This document shows positions 25,265 through 38,196 of a stretch of DNA of 64,000 nucleotides, one piece after another. Origin of the DNA: Hippophae tibetana (taxonomy: Eukaryota > Streptophyta > Magnoliopsida > Rosales > Elaeagnaceae); the NCBI GenBank assembly GCA_037013495.1, contig CM072812.1, positions 59,800,938 to 59,864,937 of the forward strand. Reading direction: 5' to 3'. Within the stretch, counting starts at the first letter, position 1. Each line of letters starts with the position of its first letter. The notes beneath the pieces are model-generated. The model did no database searches and was not told where the DNA came from. It saw only the letters and a program-made list of their open reading frames with translations. Both the position numbers and the translations under genes were made by a program.

Positions 25265-27845
25265 CGATGTCTTAAATTTTGGTCTCACATATTACGTTTT
25301 TGTTCGATTCATGTTCTATAGGGTTCTAATTAACTCATCTTAGCCACTTTCTTCGCAATTCAATCGTTAATATTTCTTTGAGTTAGTAGGTTGTTCACCT
25401 AAAGGTTACACGTAATTTAGAATGAGAGCCTTGGTTGAAGAAAATAGGTTACATGTCTTCATCTATTCATTTTGTAATTTTCGATTTAAAACAGTTATTA
25501 TTTAATTGTTTTCTGCATTCTTGAGTGAGAAATCACAATAAAAAGAATGAAATTTAAACCTTCATGTCTTGCGTTTTCTATCAATTTTGGTGTCGTTGTT
25601 ATAATCTTTGGATTTCCTTTTATATTTTTCTTTAAATTCTTCGTATCTTTTTTTTGTTCCTTTTTTTGCGTGTTAATCTATATTTGTTTTTCAAAAAAGA
25701 AGATTGTTATAGCATGTCCAAGTTTATAAAAAAAAGAAGTCATTAATTGGGGTTGCAACTTAAAAGTATTAAAAATTTTAAATCCTGTATCGACGAGACT
25801 ATTATAATAAATCAAATGGAGGCCGTTTCTATTTCTAAAAATACAAGAATGCATTAGTTCTGTTCTCAACGTTTTGGACCCCAAATTCCATTGTTTACAC
25901 AACTTACCGATGTCTTAAATTTTGGTCTCACCATATTACGTTTTTGTTCGGTTCATGTTCTATAGGGTTCTAATTAACTCATCTTAGCCACTTTCTTCGC
26001 AATTCAATCGTTAATATTTCTTTGAGTTCCTAGGTTGTTCACCTAAAGGTTACACGTAATTTAGAATGAGAGCCTTGGTTGAAGAAAATAGGTTACATGT
26101 CTTCATCTATTCATTTTGTAATTTTCGATTTAAAACAGTTATTATTTAATTGTTTTCTACATTATTGAGTGACAAATCACAATAAAAAGAATGAAATTTA
26201 AACCTTCATGTCTTGCGTTTTCTATCAATTTTGGTGTCGTTGTTATAATCTTTGGATTTCCTTTTATATTTTTCTTTAAATTCTTCGTATCTTTTTTTTT
26301 GTTCCTTTTTTTTGAATGTTAATCTATCTTTGTTTTTCAAAAAAAGAAGAGTGTTGTAGCATGTCCAAGTTTATAAAAAAAAGAAGTCATTAATTGGGGT
26401 TGCAACTTTAAAGTATTAAAAATTTTAAATCCTGTATCGACGAGACTATTATAATAAATCAAATGGAGGCCGTTTCTATTTCTAAAAATGCAAGAATGCA
26501 TTAGTTCTGTTCTCAACGTTTTGGACCACAAATTCCATTGTTTACACAACTTACCGATGTCTTAAATTTTGGTCTCACATATTACGTTTTTGTTCGATTC
26601 ATGTTCTATAGGGTTCTAATTAACTCATCTTAGCCACTTTCTTCGCAATTCAATCGTTAATATTTCTTTGAGTTCCTAGGTTGTTCACCTAAAGGTTACA
26701 CGTAATTTAGAATGAGAGCCTTGGTTGAAGAAAATAGGTTACATGTCTTCATCTATTCATTTTGTAATTTTCGATTTAAAACAGTTATTATTTAATTGTT
26801 TTCTGCATTCTTGAGTGACAAATCACAATAAAAAGAATGAAATTTAAACCTTCATGTCTTGCGTTTTCTATCAATTTTGGTGTCGTTGTTATAATCTTTG
26901 GATTTCCTTTTATATTTTTCTTTAAATTCTTCGTATCTTTTTTTTATTCCTTTTTTTGCGTGTTAATCTATCTTTGTTTTTCAAAAAAGAAGATTGTTAT
27001 AGCATGTCCAAGTTTATAAAAAAAAGAAGTCATTAATTGGGGTTGCAACTTAAAAGTATTAAAAATTTTAAATCCTGTATCGACGAGACTATTATAATAA
27101 ATAAAATGGAGGCCGTTTCTATTTCTAAAAATGCAAGAAAGCATTAGTTCTGTTCTCAACGTTTTGGACCCCAAATTCCATTGTTTACACAACTTACCGA
27201 TGTCTTAAATTTTGGTCTCACCAAATTACGTTTTTGTTCGGTTCATGTTCTATAGGGTTCTAATTAACTCATCTTAGCCACTTTCTTCGCAATTCAATCG
27301 TTAATATTTCTTTGATTTCCTAGGTTGTTCACCTAAAGGTTACACATAATTTAGAATGAGAGCCTTGGTTGCAGAAAATTGGTTACATGTCTTCATCTAT
27401 TCATTTTGTAATTTTCGATTTAAAACAGTTATTATTTAATTGTTTTCTACATTATTGAGTGACAAATCACAATAAAAAGAATGAAATTTAAACCTTCATG
27501 TCTTGCGTTTTCTATCAATTTTGGTGTCGTTGTTATAATCTTTGGATTTCCTTTTATATTTTTCTTTAAATTCTTCGTATCTTTTTTTTGTTCCTTTTTT
27601 TTGCATGTTAATATATCTTTGTTTTTCAAAAAAAGAAGAGTGTTGTAGAATGTCAAAGTTTATAAAAAAAAAAGAAGTCCATAATTGGGGTTGCAACTTT
27701 GAAGTATTAAAAATTTTAAATCCAGTATCGAAGGGACTATTATAATAAATGAAATAGAGGTCGTTTCGATTTCTAAAAATGCAACAAAGCATTAGTTCTG
27801 TTCCCAACGTTTTCGACCCCAAATTCCATTGTTTACACAACTTAC
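25265..27845. repeat. D-B''-D'-A run
   Basis: Starts 25265 (D), 25908 (B''), 26555 (D') and 27198 (A). The first has GAGTTAGTAGG, a further change on the GAGTTACTAGG variant, and GTGAGAAATC near 25526 instead of the usual GTGACAAATC. The order repeats 17606-20088 with a full-length A in place of the truncated one. Confidence 0.75.
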
Positions 27846-30800
27846 CGATGTCTTAAATTTTGGTCTCACCATATTACGTTTTTGTTCGGTTCATGTTCTA
27901 TAGGGTTCTTATTAACTCATCTTAGCCACTTTCTTCGCAATTCAATCGTTATTATTTCTTTGAGTTCCTAGGTTGTTCACCAAAAGGTTACACGTAATTT
28001 AGAATGAGAGCCTTGGTTGAAGAAAATAGGTTACATGTCTTCATCTATTCATTTTGTAATTTTCGATTTAAAACAGTTATTATTTAATTGTTTTCTACAT
28101 TATTGAGTGACAAATCACAATAAAAAGAATGAAATTTAAACCTTCATGTCTTGAGTTTTCTATCAATTTTGGTGTCGTTGTTATAATCTTTGGATTTCCT
28201 TTTATATTTTTCTTTAAATTCTTCGTATCTTTTTTTTGTTCCTTTTTTTTGCATGTTAATCTATCTTTGTTTTTCCAAAAAAATAAGATTTTTGTAGCAT
28301 GTCCAAGTTTATAAAAAAAAAAGAAGTCCATAATTGGGGTTGCAACTTTGAAGTATTAAAAATTTTAAATCCAGTATCGAAGGGACTATTATAATAAATT
28401 AAATAGAGGTCGTTTCGATTTCTAAAAATGCAACAAAGCATTAGTTCTGTTCCCAACGTGTTGGACCCCAAATTCCATTGTTTACACAACTTACCGATGT
28501 CTTAAATTTTGGTCTCACCATATTACGTTTTTGTTCGGTTCATGTTCTATAGGGTTCTAATTAACTCATCTTAGCCACTTTCTTCGCAATTCAATCGTTA
28601 TTATTTTTTTGATTTCCTAGGTTGTTCACCTAAAGGTTACACATAATTTAGAATGAGAGACTTGGTTGCAGAAAATAGGTTACATGTCTTCATCTATTCA
28701 TTTTGTAATTTTAGATTTAAAACAGTTATTATTTAATTGTTTTCTGCATTCTTGAGTGACAAATCACAATAAAAAGAATGAAATTTAAACCTTCATGTCT
28801 TGCGTTTTCTATCAATTTTGGTGTCGTTGTTATAATCTTTGGATTTCCTTTTATATTTTTCTTTAAATTCTTCGTATCTTTTTTTTGTTCCTTTTTTTTG
28901 CATGTTAATCTATCTTTGTTTTTCAAAAAAAGAAGAGTGTTGTAGCATGTCCAAGTTTATAAAAAAAAGAAGTCATTAATTGGGGTTGCAACTTTAAAGT
29001 ATTAAAAATTTTAAATCCTGTATCGACGAGACTATTATAATAAATCAAATGGAGGCCGTTTCTATTTCTAAAAATGCAAGAATGCATTAGTTCTGTTCTC
29101 AACGTTTTGGACCCCAAATTCCATTGTTTACACAACTTACCGATGTCTTAAATTTTGGTCTCACATATTACGTTTTTGTTCGGTTCATGTTCTATAGGGT
29201 TCTAATTAACTCATCTTAGCCACTTTCTTCGCAATTCAATCGTTAATATTTCTTTGATTTCCTAGGTTGTTCACCTAAAGGTTACACATAATTTAGAATG
29301 AGAGCCTTGGTTGCAGAAAATTGGTTACATGTCTTCATCTATTGATTTTGTAATTTTAGATTTAAAACAGTTATTATTTAATTGTTTTCTGCATTCTTGA
29401 GTGACAAATCACAATAAAAAGAATGAAATTTAAACATTCATGTCTTGCATTTTCTATCAATTTTGGTGTCGTTGTTATAATCTTTTGATTTCCTTTTATA
29501 TTTTTCTTTAAATTCTTCGTATCTTTTTTTTGTTCTTTTTTTTTCATGTTAATCTATATTTGTTTTTCAAAAAAAGAAGACTGTTGTAGCATGTCAAAGT
29601 TTATAAAAAAAAGAAGTCATTAATTGGGGTTGCAACTTTAAAGTATTAAAAATTTTAAATCTTGTATCGACGAGACTATTATAATAAATCAAATGGAGGC
29701 CATTTCTATTTCTAAAAATACAAGAATGCATTAGTTCTGTTCTCAACGTTTTGGACCCCAAATTCCATTGTTTACACAACTTACCGATGTCTTAAATTTT
29801 GGTCTCACCATATTACGTTTTTGTTCGGTTCATGTTCTATAGGGTTCTTATTAACTCATCTTAGCCACTTTCTTCGCAATTCAATCGTTATTATTTCTTT
29901 GAGTTCCTAGGTTGTTCACCTAAAGGTTACACGTAATTTAGAATGAGAGCCTTGGTTGAAGAAAATAGGTTACATGTCTTCATCTATTCATTTTGTAATT
30001 TTCGATTTAAAACAGTTATTATTTAATTGTTTTCTACATTATTGAGTGACAAATCACAATAAAAAGAATGAAATTTAAACCTTCATGTCTTGAGTTTTCT
30101 ATCAATTTTGGTGTCGTTGTTATAATCTTTGGATTTCCTTTTATATTTTTCTTTAAATTCTTCGTATCTTTTTTTTGTTCCTTTTTTTTGCATGTTAATC
30201 TATCTTTGTTTTTCAAAAAAAATAAGATTTTTGTAGCATGTCCAAGTTTATAAAAAAAAAAAGAAGTCCATAATTGGGGTTGCAACTTTGAAGTATTAAA
30301 AATTTTAAATCCAGTATCGAAGGGACTATTATAATAAATTAAATAGAGGTCGTTTCGATTTCTAAAAATGCAACAAAGCATTAGTTCTGTTCCCAACGTT
30401 TTGGACCCCAAATTCCATTGTTTACACAACTTACCGATGTCTTAAATTTTGGTCTCACCATATTACGTTTTTGTTCGGTTCATGTTCTATAGGGTTCTAA
30501 TTAACTCATCTTAGCCACTTTCTTCGCAATTCAATCGTTATTATTTTTTTGATTTCCTAGGTTGTTCACCTAAAGGTTACACGTAATTTAGAATGAGAGC
30601 CTTGGTTGAAGAAAATAGGTTACATGTCTTCATCTATTCATTTTGTAATTTTCGATTTAAAACAGTTATTATTTAATTGTTTTCTACATTATTGAGTGAC
30701 AAATCACAATAAAAAGAATGAAATTTAAACCTTCATGTCTTGAGTTTTCTATCAATTTTGGTGTCGTTGTTATAATCTTTGGATTTCCTTTTATATTTTT

Positions 30801-33021
30801 CTTTAAATTCTTCGTATCTTTTTTTTGTTCCTTTTTTTTGCATGTTAATCTATCTTTGTTTTTCCAAAAAAATAATATTTTTGTAGCATGTCCAAGTTTA
30901 TAAAAAAAAAAGAAGTCCATAATTGGGGTTGCAACTTTGAAGTATTAAAAATTTTAAATCCAGTATCGAAGGGACTATTATAATAAATTAAATAGAGGTC
31001 GTTTCGATTTCTAAAAATGCAACAAAGCATTAGTTCTGTTCCCAACGTTTTGGACCCCAAATTCCATTGTTTACACAACTTACCGATGTCTTAAATTTTG
31101 GTCTCACCATATTACGTTTTTGTTCGGTTCATGTTCTATAGGGTTCTAATTAACTCATCTTAGCCACTTTCTTCGCAATTCAATCGTTATTATTTTTTTG
31201 ATTTCCTAGGTTGTTCACCTAAAGGTTACACATAATTTAGAATGAGAGACTTGGTTGCAGAAAATAGGTTACATGTCTTCATCTATTCATTTTGTAATTT
31301 TAGATTTAAAACAGTTATTATTTAATTGTTTTCTGCATTCTTGAGTGACAAATCACAATAAAAAGAATGAAATTTAAACCTTCATGTCTTGCGTTTTCTA
31401 TCAATTTTGGTGTCGTTGTTATAATCTTTGGATTTCCTTTTATATTTTTCTTTAAATTCTTCGTATCTTTTTTTTGTTCCTTTTTTGTGCATGTTAATCT
31501 ATCTTTGTTTTTCAAAAAAAGAAGAGTGTTGTAGCATGTCCAAGTTTATAAAAAAAAGAAGTCATTAATTGGGGTTGCAACTTTAAAGTATTAAAAATTT
31601 TAAATCCTGTATCGACGAGACTATTATAATAAATCAAATGGAGGCCGTTTCTATTTCTAAAAATACAAGAATGCATTAGTTCTGTTCTCAACGTTTTGGA
31701 CCCCAAATTCCATTGTTTACACAACTTACCGATGTCTTAAATTTTGGTCTCACCATATTACGTTTTTGTTCGGTTCATGTTCTATAGGGTTCTTATTAAC
31801 TCATCTTAGCCACGTTCTTCGCAATTCAATCGTTATTATTTCTTTGAGTTCCTAGGTTGTTCACCTAAAGGTTACACGTAATTTAGAATGAGAGCCTTGG
31901 TTGAAGAAAATAGGTTACATGTCTTCATCTATTCATTTTGTAATTTTCGATTTAAAACAGTTATTATTTAATTGTTTTCTACATTATTGAGTGACAAATC
32001 ACAATAAAAAGAATGAAATTTAAACCTTCATGTCTTGCGATTTCTATCAATTTTGGTGTCGTTGTTATAATCTTTGGATTTCCTTTTATATTTTTCTTTA
32101 AATTCTTCGTATCTTTTTTTTGTTCCTTTTTTTTTGCATGTTAATCTATCTTTGTTTTTCAAAAAAAGAAGAGTGTTGTAGCATGTCCAAGTTTATAAAA
32201 AAAAGAAGTCATTAATTGGGGTTGCAACTTTAAAGTATTAAAAATTTTAAATCCTGTATCGACGAGACTATTATAATAAATCAAATGGAGGCCGTTTCTA
32301 TTTCTAAAAATGCAAGAATGCATTAGTTCTGTTCTCAACGTTTTGGACCACAAATTCCATTGTTTACACAACTTACCGATGTCTTAAATTTTGGTCTCAC
32401 ATATTACGTTTTTGTTCGATTCATGTTCTATAGGGTTCTAATTAACTCATCTTAGCCACGTTCTTCGCAATTCAATCGTTATTATTTCTTTGAGTTCCTA
32501 GGTTGTTCACCTAAAGGTTACACGTAATTTAGAATGAGAGCCTTGGTTGAAGAAAATAGGTTACATGTCTTCATCTATTCATTTTGTAATTTTAGATTTA
32601 AAACAGTTATTATTTAATTGTTTTCTGCATTCTTGAGTGTCAAATCACAATAAAAAGAATGAAATTTAAACCTTCATGTCTTGCGTTTTCTATCAATTTT
32701 GGTGTCGTTGTTATAATCTTTTGGTTTCCTTTTATATTTTTCTTTAAATTCTTCGTATCTTTTTATTGTTCCTTTTTTTTGCATGTTAATCTATATTTGT
32801 TTTTCAAAAAAAGAAGAGTGTTGTAGCATGTCAAAGTTTATAAAAAAAAGAAGTCATTAATTGGGGTTGCAACTTTAAAGTATTAAAAATTTTAAATCCT
32901 GTATCGACGAGACTATTAGAATAAATCAAATGGAGGCCGTTTCTATTTCTAAAAATGCAAGAATGCATTAGTTCTGTTTTCAACGTTTTGGACCCCAAAT
33001 TCCATTGTTTACACAACTTAC
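27846..33021. repeat. Octameric HOR copy 1 (A'-B-C-A'-A'-B'-B''-E), 5176 bp
   Basis: Unit starts: 27846, 28495, 29141, 29785, 30435, 31084, 31730, 32377. Private marks include ACGTGTTGG near 28457, TTTCCAAAAAAATAATATTTTTG near 30862 (split here as TTTCCAAAAA plus AATAATATT), CTTGCGATTT near 32035, GACCACAAAT near 32346, GAGTGTCAAATC near 32635 and ATTAGAATAAATC near 32915. All recur in the next copy at about 5175-5176 bp. Confidence 0.92.
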
Positions 33022-36000
33022 CGATGTCTTAAATTTTGGTCTCACCATATTACGTTTTTGTTCGGTTCATGTTCTATAGGGTTCTTATTAACTCATCTTA
33101 GCCACTTTCTTCGCAATTCAATCGTTATTATTTCTTTGAGTTCCTAGGTTGTTCACCTAAAGGTTACACGTAATTTAGAATGAGAGCCTTGGTTGAAGAA
33201 AATAGGTTACATGTCTTCATCTATTCATTTTGTAATTTTCGATTTAAAACAGTTATTATTTAATTGTTTTCTACATTATTGAGTGACAAATCACAATAAA
33301 AAGAATGAAATTTAAACCTTCATGTCTTGAGTTTTCTATCAATTTTGGTGTCGTTGTTATAATCTTTGGATTTCCTTTTATATTTTTCTTTAAATTCTTC
33401 GTATCTTTTTTTTGTTCCTTTTTTTTGCATGTTAATCTATCTTTGTTTTTCCAAAAAAATAAGATTTTTGTAGCATGTCCAAGTTTATAAAAAAAAAAGA
33501 AGTCCATAATTGGGGTTGCAACTTTGAAGTATTAAAAATTTTAAATCCAGTATCGAAGGGACTATTATAATAAATTAAATAGAGGTCGTTTCGATTTCTA
33601 AAAATGCAACAAAGCATTAGTTCTGTTCCCAACGTGTTGGACCCCAAATTCCATTGTTTACACAACTTACCGATGTCTTAAATTTTGGTCTCACCATATT
33701 ACGTTTTTGTTCGGTTCATGTTCTATAGGGTTCTAATTAACTCATCTTAGCCACTTTCTTCGCAATTCAATCGTTATTATTTTTTTGATTTCCTAGGTTG
33801 TTCACCTAAAGGTTACACATAATTTAGAATGAGAGACTTGGTTGCAGAAAATAGGTTACATGTCTTCATCTATTCATTTTGTAATTTTAGATTTAAAACA
33901 GTTATTATTTAATTGTTTTCTGCATTCTTGAGTGACAAATCACAATAAAAAGAATGAAATTTAAACCTTCATGTCTTGCGTTTTCTATCAATTTTGGTGT
34001 CGTTGTTATAATCTTTGGATTTCCTTTTATATTTTTCTTTAAATTCTTCGTATCTTTTTTTTGTTCCTTTTTTTTGCATGTTAATCTATCTTTGTTTTTC
34101 AAAAAAAGAAGAGTGTTGTAGCATGTCCAAGTTTATAAAAAAAAGAAGTCATTAATTGGGGTTGCAACTTTAAAGTATTAAAAATTTTAAATCCTGTATC
34201 GACGAGACTATTATAATAAATCAAATGGAGGCCGTTTCTATTTCTAAAAATGCAAGAATGCATTAGTTCTGTTCTCAACGTTTTGGACCCCAAATTCCAT
34301 TGTTTACACAACTTACCGATGTCTTAAATTTTGGTCTCACATATTACGTTTTTGTTCGGTTCATGTTCTATAGGGTTCTAATTAACTCATCTTAGCCACT
34401 TTCTTCGCAATTCAATCGTTAATATTTCTTTGATTTCCTAGGTTGTTCACCTAAAGGTTACACATAATTTAGAATGAGAGCCTTGGTTGCAGAAAATTGG
34501 TTACATGTCTTCATCTATTGATTTTGTAATTTTAGATTTAAAACAGTTATTATTTAATTGTTTTCTGCATTCTTGAGTGACAAATCACAATAAAAAGAAT
34601 GAAATTTAAACATTCATGTCTTGCATTTTCTATCAATTTTGGTGTCGTTGTTATAATCTTTTGATTTCCTTTTATATTTTTCTTTAAATTCTTCGTATCT
34701 TTTTTTTGTTCTTTTTTTTTCATGTTAATCTATATTTGTTTTTCAAAAAAAGAAGACTGTTGTAGCATGTCAAAGTTTATAAAAAAAAGAAGTCATTAAT
34801 TGGGGTTGCAACTTTAAAGTATTAAAAATTTTAAATCTTGTATCGACGAGACTATTATAATAAATCAAATGGAGGCCATTTCTATTTCTAAAAATACAAG
34901 AATGCATTAGTTCTGTTCTCAACGTTTTGGACCCCAAATTCCATTGTTTACACAACTTACCGATGTCTTAAATTTTGGTCTCACCATATTACGTTTTTGT
35001 TCGGTTCATGTTCTATAGGGTTCTTATTAACTCATCTTAGCCACTTTCTTCGCAATTCAATCGTTATTATTTCTTTGAGTTCCTAGGTTGTTCACCTAAA
35101 GGTTACACGTAATTTAGAATGAGAGCCTTGGTTGAAGAAAATAGGTTACATGTCTTCATCTATTCATTTTGTAATTTTCGATTTAAAACAGTTATTATTT
35201 AATTGTTTTCTACATTATTGAGTGACAAATCACAATAAAAAGAATGAAATTTAAACCTTCATGTCTTGAGTTTTCTATCAATTTTGGTGTCGTTGTTATA
35301 ATCTTTGGATTTCCTTTTATATTTTTCTTTAAATTCTTCGTATCTTTTTTTTGTTCCTTTTTTTTGCATGTTAATCTATCTTTGTTTTTCAAAAAAAATA
35401 AGATTTTTGTAGCATGTCCAAGTTTATAAAAAAAAAAGAAGTCCATAATTGGGGTTGCAACTTTGAAGTATTAAAAATTTTAAATCCAGTATCGAAGGGA
35501 CTATTATAATAAATTAAATAGAGGTCGTTTCGATTTCTAAAAATGCAACAAAGCATTAGTTCTGTTCCCAACGTTTTGGACCCCAAATTCCATTGTTTAC
35601 ACAACTTACCGATGTCTTAAATTTTGGTCTCACCATATTACGTTTTTGTTCGGTTCATGTTCTATAGGGTTCTAATTAACTCATCTTAGCCACTTTCTTC
35701 GCAATTCAATCGTTATTATTTTTTTGATTTCCTAGGTTGTTCACCTAAAGGTTACACGTAATTTAGAATGAGAGCCTTGGTTGAAGAAAATAGGTTACAT
35801 GTCTTCATCTATTCATTTTGTAATTTTCGATTTAAAACAGTTATTATTTAATTGTTTTCTACATTATTGAGTGACAAATCACAATAAAAAGAATGAAATT
35901 TAAACCTTCATGTCTTGAGTTTTCTATCAATTTTGGTGTCGTTGTTATAATCTTTGGATTTCCTTTTATATTTTTCTTTAAATTCTTCGTATCTTTTTTT

Positions 36001-38196
36001 TGTTCCTTTTTTTTGCATGTTAATCTATCTTTGTTTTTCCAAAAAAATAATATTTTTGTAGCATGTCCAAGTTTATAAAAAAAAAAGAAGTCCATAATTG
36101 GGGTTGCAACTTTGAAGTATTAAAAATTTTAAATCCAGTATCGAAGGGACTATTATAATAAATTAAATAGAGGTCGTTTCGATTTCTAAAAATGCAACAA
36201 AGCATTAGTTCTGTTCCCAACGTTTTGGACCCCAAATTCCATTGTTTACACAACTTACCGATGTCTTAAATTTTGGTCTCACCATATTACGTTTTTGTTC
36301 GGTTCATGTTCTATAGGGTTCTAATTAACTCATCTTAGCCACTTTCTTCGCAATTCAATCGTTATTATTTTTTTGATTTCCTAGGTTGTTCACCTAAAGG
36401 TTACACATAATTTAGAATGAGAGACTTGGTTGCAGAAAATAGGTTACATGTCTTCATCTATTCATTTTGTAATTTTAGATTTAAAACAGTTATTATTTAA
36501 TTGTTTTCTGCATTCTTGAGTGACAAATCACAATAAAAAGAATGAAATTTAAACCTTCATGTCTTGCGTTTTCTATCAATTTTGGTGTCGTTGTTATAAT
36601 CTTTGGATTTCCTTTTATATTTTTCTTTAAATTCTTCGTATCTTTTTTTTGTTCCTTTTTTGTGCATGTTAATCTATCTTTGTTTTTCAAAAAAAGAAGA
36701 GTGTTGTAGCATGTCCAAGTTTATAAAAAAAAGAAGTCATTAATTGGGGTTGCAACTTTAAAGTATTAAAAATTTTAAATCCTGTATCGACGAGACTATT
36801 ATAATAAATCAAATGGAGGCCGTTTCTATTTCTAAAAATACAAGAATGCATTAGTTCTGTTCTCAACGTTTTGGACCCCAAATTCCATTGTTTACACAAC
36901 TTACCGATGTCTTAAATTTTGGTCTCACCATATTACGTTTTTGTTCGGTTCATGTTCTATAGGGTTCTTATTAACTCATCTTAGCCACGTTCTTCGCAAT
37001 TCAATCGTTATTATTTCTTTGAGTTCCTAGGTTGTTCACCTAAAGGTTACACGTAATTTAGAATGAGAGCCTTGGTTGAAGAAAATAGGTTACATGTCTT
37101 CATCTATTCATTTTGTAATTTTCGATTTAAAACAGTTATTATTTAATTGTTTTCTACATTATTGAGTGACAAATCACAATAAAAAGAATGAAATTTAAAC
37201 CTTCATGTCTTGCGATTTCTATCAATTTTGGTGTCGTTGTTATAATCTTTGGATTTCCTTTTATATTTTTCTTTAAATTCTTCGTATCTTTTTTTTGTTC
37301 CTTTTTTTTTGCATGTTAATCTATCTTTGTTTTTCAAAAAAAGAAGAGTGTTGTAGCATGTCCAAGTTTATAAAAAAAAGAAGTCATTAATTGGGGTTGC
37401 AACTTTAAAGTATTAAAAATTTTAAATCCTGTATCGACGAGACTATTATAATAAATCAAATGGAGGCCGTTTCTATTTCTAAAAATGCAAGAATGCATTA
37501 GTTCTGTTCTCAACGTTTTGGACCACAAATTCCATTGTTTACACAACTTACCGATGTCTTAAATTTTGGTCTCACATATTACGTTTTTGTTCGATTCATG
37601 TTCTATAGGGTTCTAATTAACTCATCTTAGCCACGTTCTTCGCAATTCAATCGTTATTATTTCTTTGAGTTCCTAGGTTGTTCACCTAAAGGTTACACGT
37701 AATTTAGAATGAGAGCCTTGGTTGAAGAAAATAGGTTACATGTCTTCATCTATTCATTTTGTAATTTTAGATTTAAAACAGTTATTATTTAATTGTTTTC
37801 TGCATTCTTGAGTGTCAAATCACAATAAAAAGAATGAAATTTAAACCTTCATGTCTTGCGTTTTCTATCAATTTTGGTGTCGTTGTTATAATCTTTTGGT
37901 TTCCTTTTATATTTTTCTTTAAATTCTTCGTATCTTTTTATTGTTCCTTTTTTTTGCATGTTAATCTATATTTGTTTTTCAAAAAAAGAAGAGTGTTGTA
38001 GCATGTCAAAGTTTATAAAAAAAAGAAGTCATTAATTGGGGTTGCAACTTTAAAGTATTAAAAATTTTAAATCCTGTATCGACGAGACTATTAGAATAAA
38101 TCAAATGGAGGCCGTTTCTATTTCTAAAAATGCAAGAATGCATTAGTTCTGTTTTCAACGTTTTGGACCCCAAATTCCATTGTTTACACAACTTAC
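33022..38196. repeat. Octameric HOR copy 2, 5175 bp
   Basis: Unit starts: 33022, 33671, 34317, 34961, 35610, 36259, 36905, 37552. Monomer lengths match copy 1 one for one except the fourth (649 against 650 bp), explained by one base in an A-run (near 35428 against 30251). In copy 1 the first unit has CACCAAAAGG near 27979 where copy 2 has CACCTAAAGG, so the duplicated segment probably begins to the right of that site. The unit after copy 2 (38197) starts like 33022 but then has CTTGCGTTTT, placing the right junction between about 38197 and 38505. Confidence 0.92.

Larger units (their letters stand above)
20089..27845. repeat. Probable superrepeat copy 2 (12 monomers)
   Basis: Units start at 20089 (B), 20735 (C), 21379 (mosaic A'), 22029 (B'), 22674 (A'), 23323 (B'), 23970 (A'), 24619 (B'), 25265 (D), 25908 (B''), 26555 (D') and 27198 (A). 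The rare B'' marker GACCACAAAT occurs in both copies (18865 and 26524), each time between D-class units, which supports common descent with 11786-20088. Confidence 0.6.
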
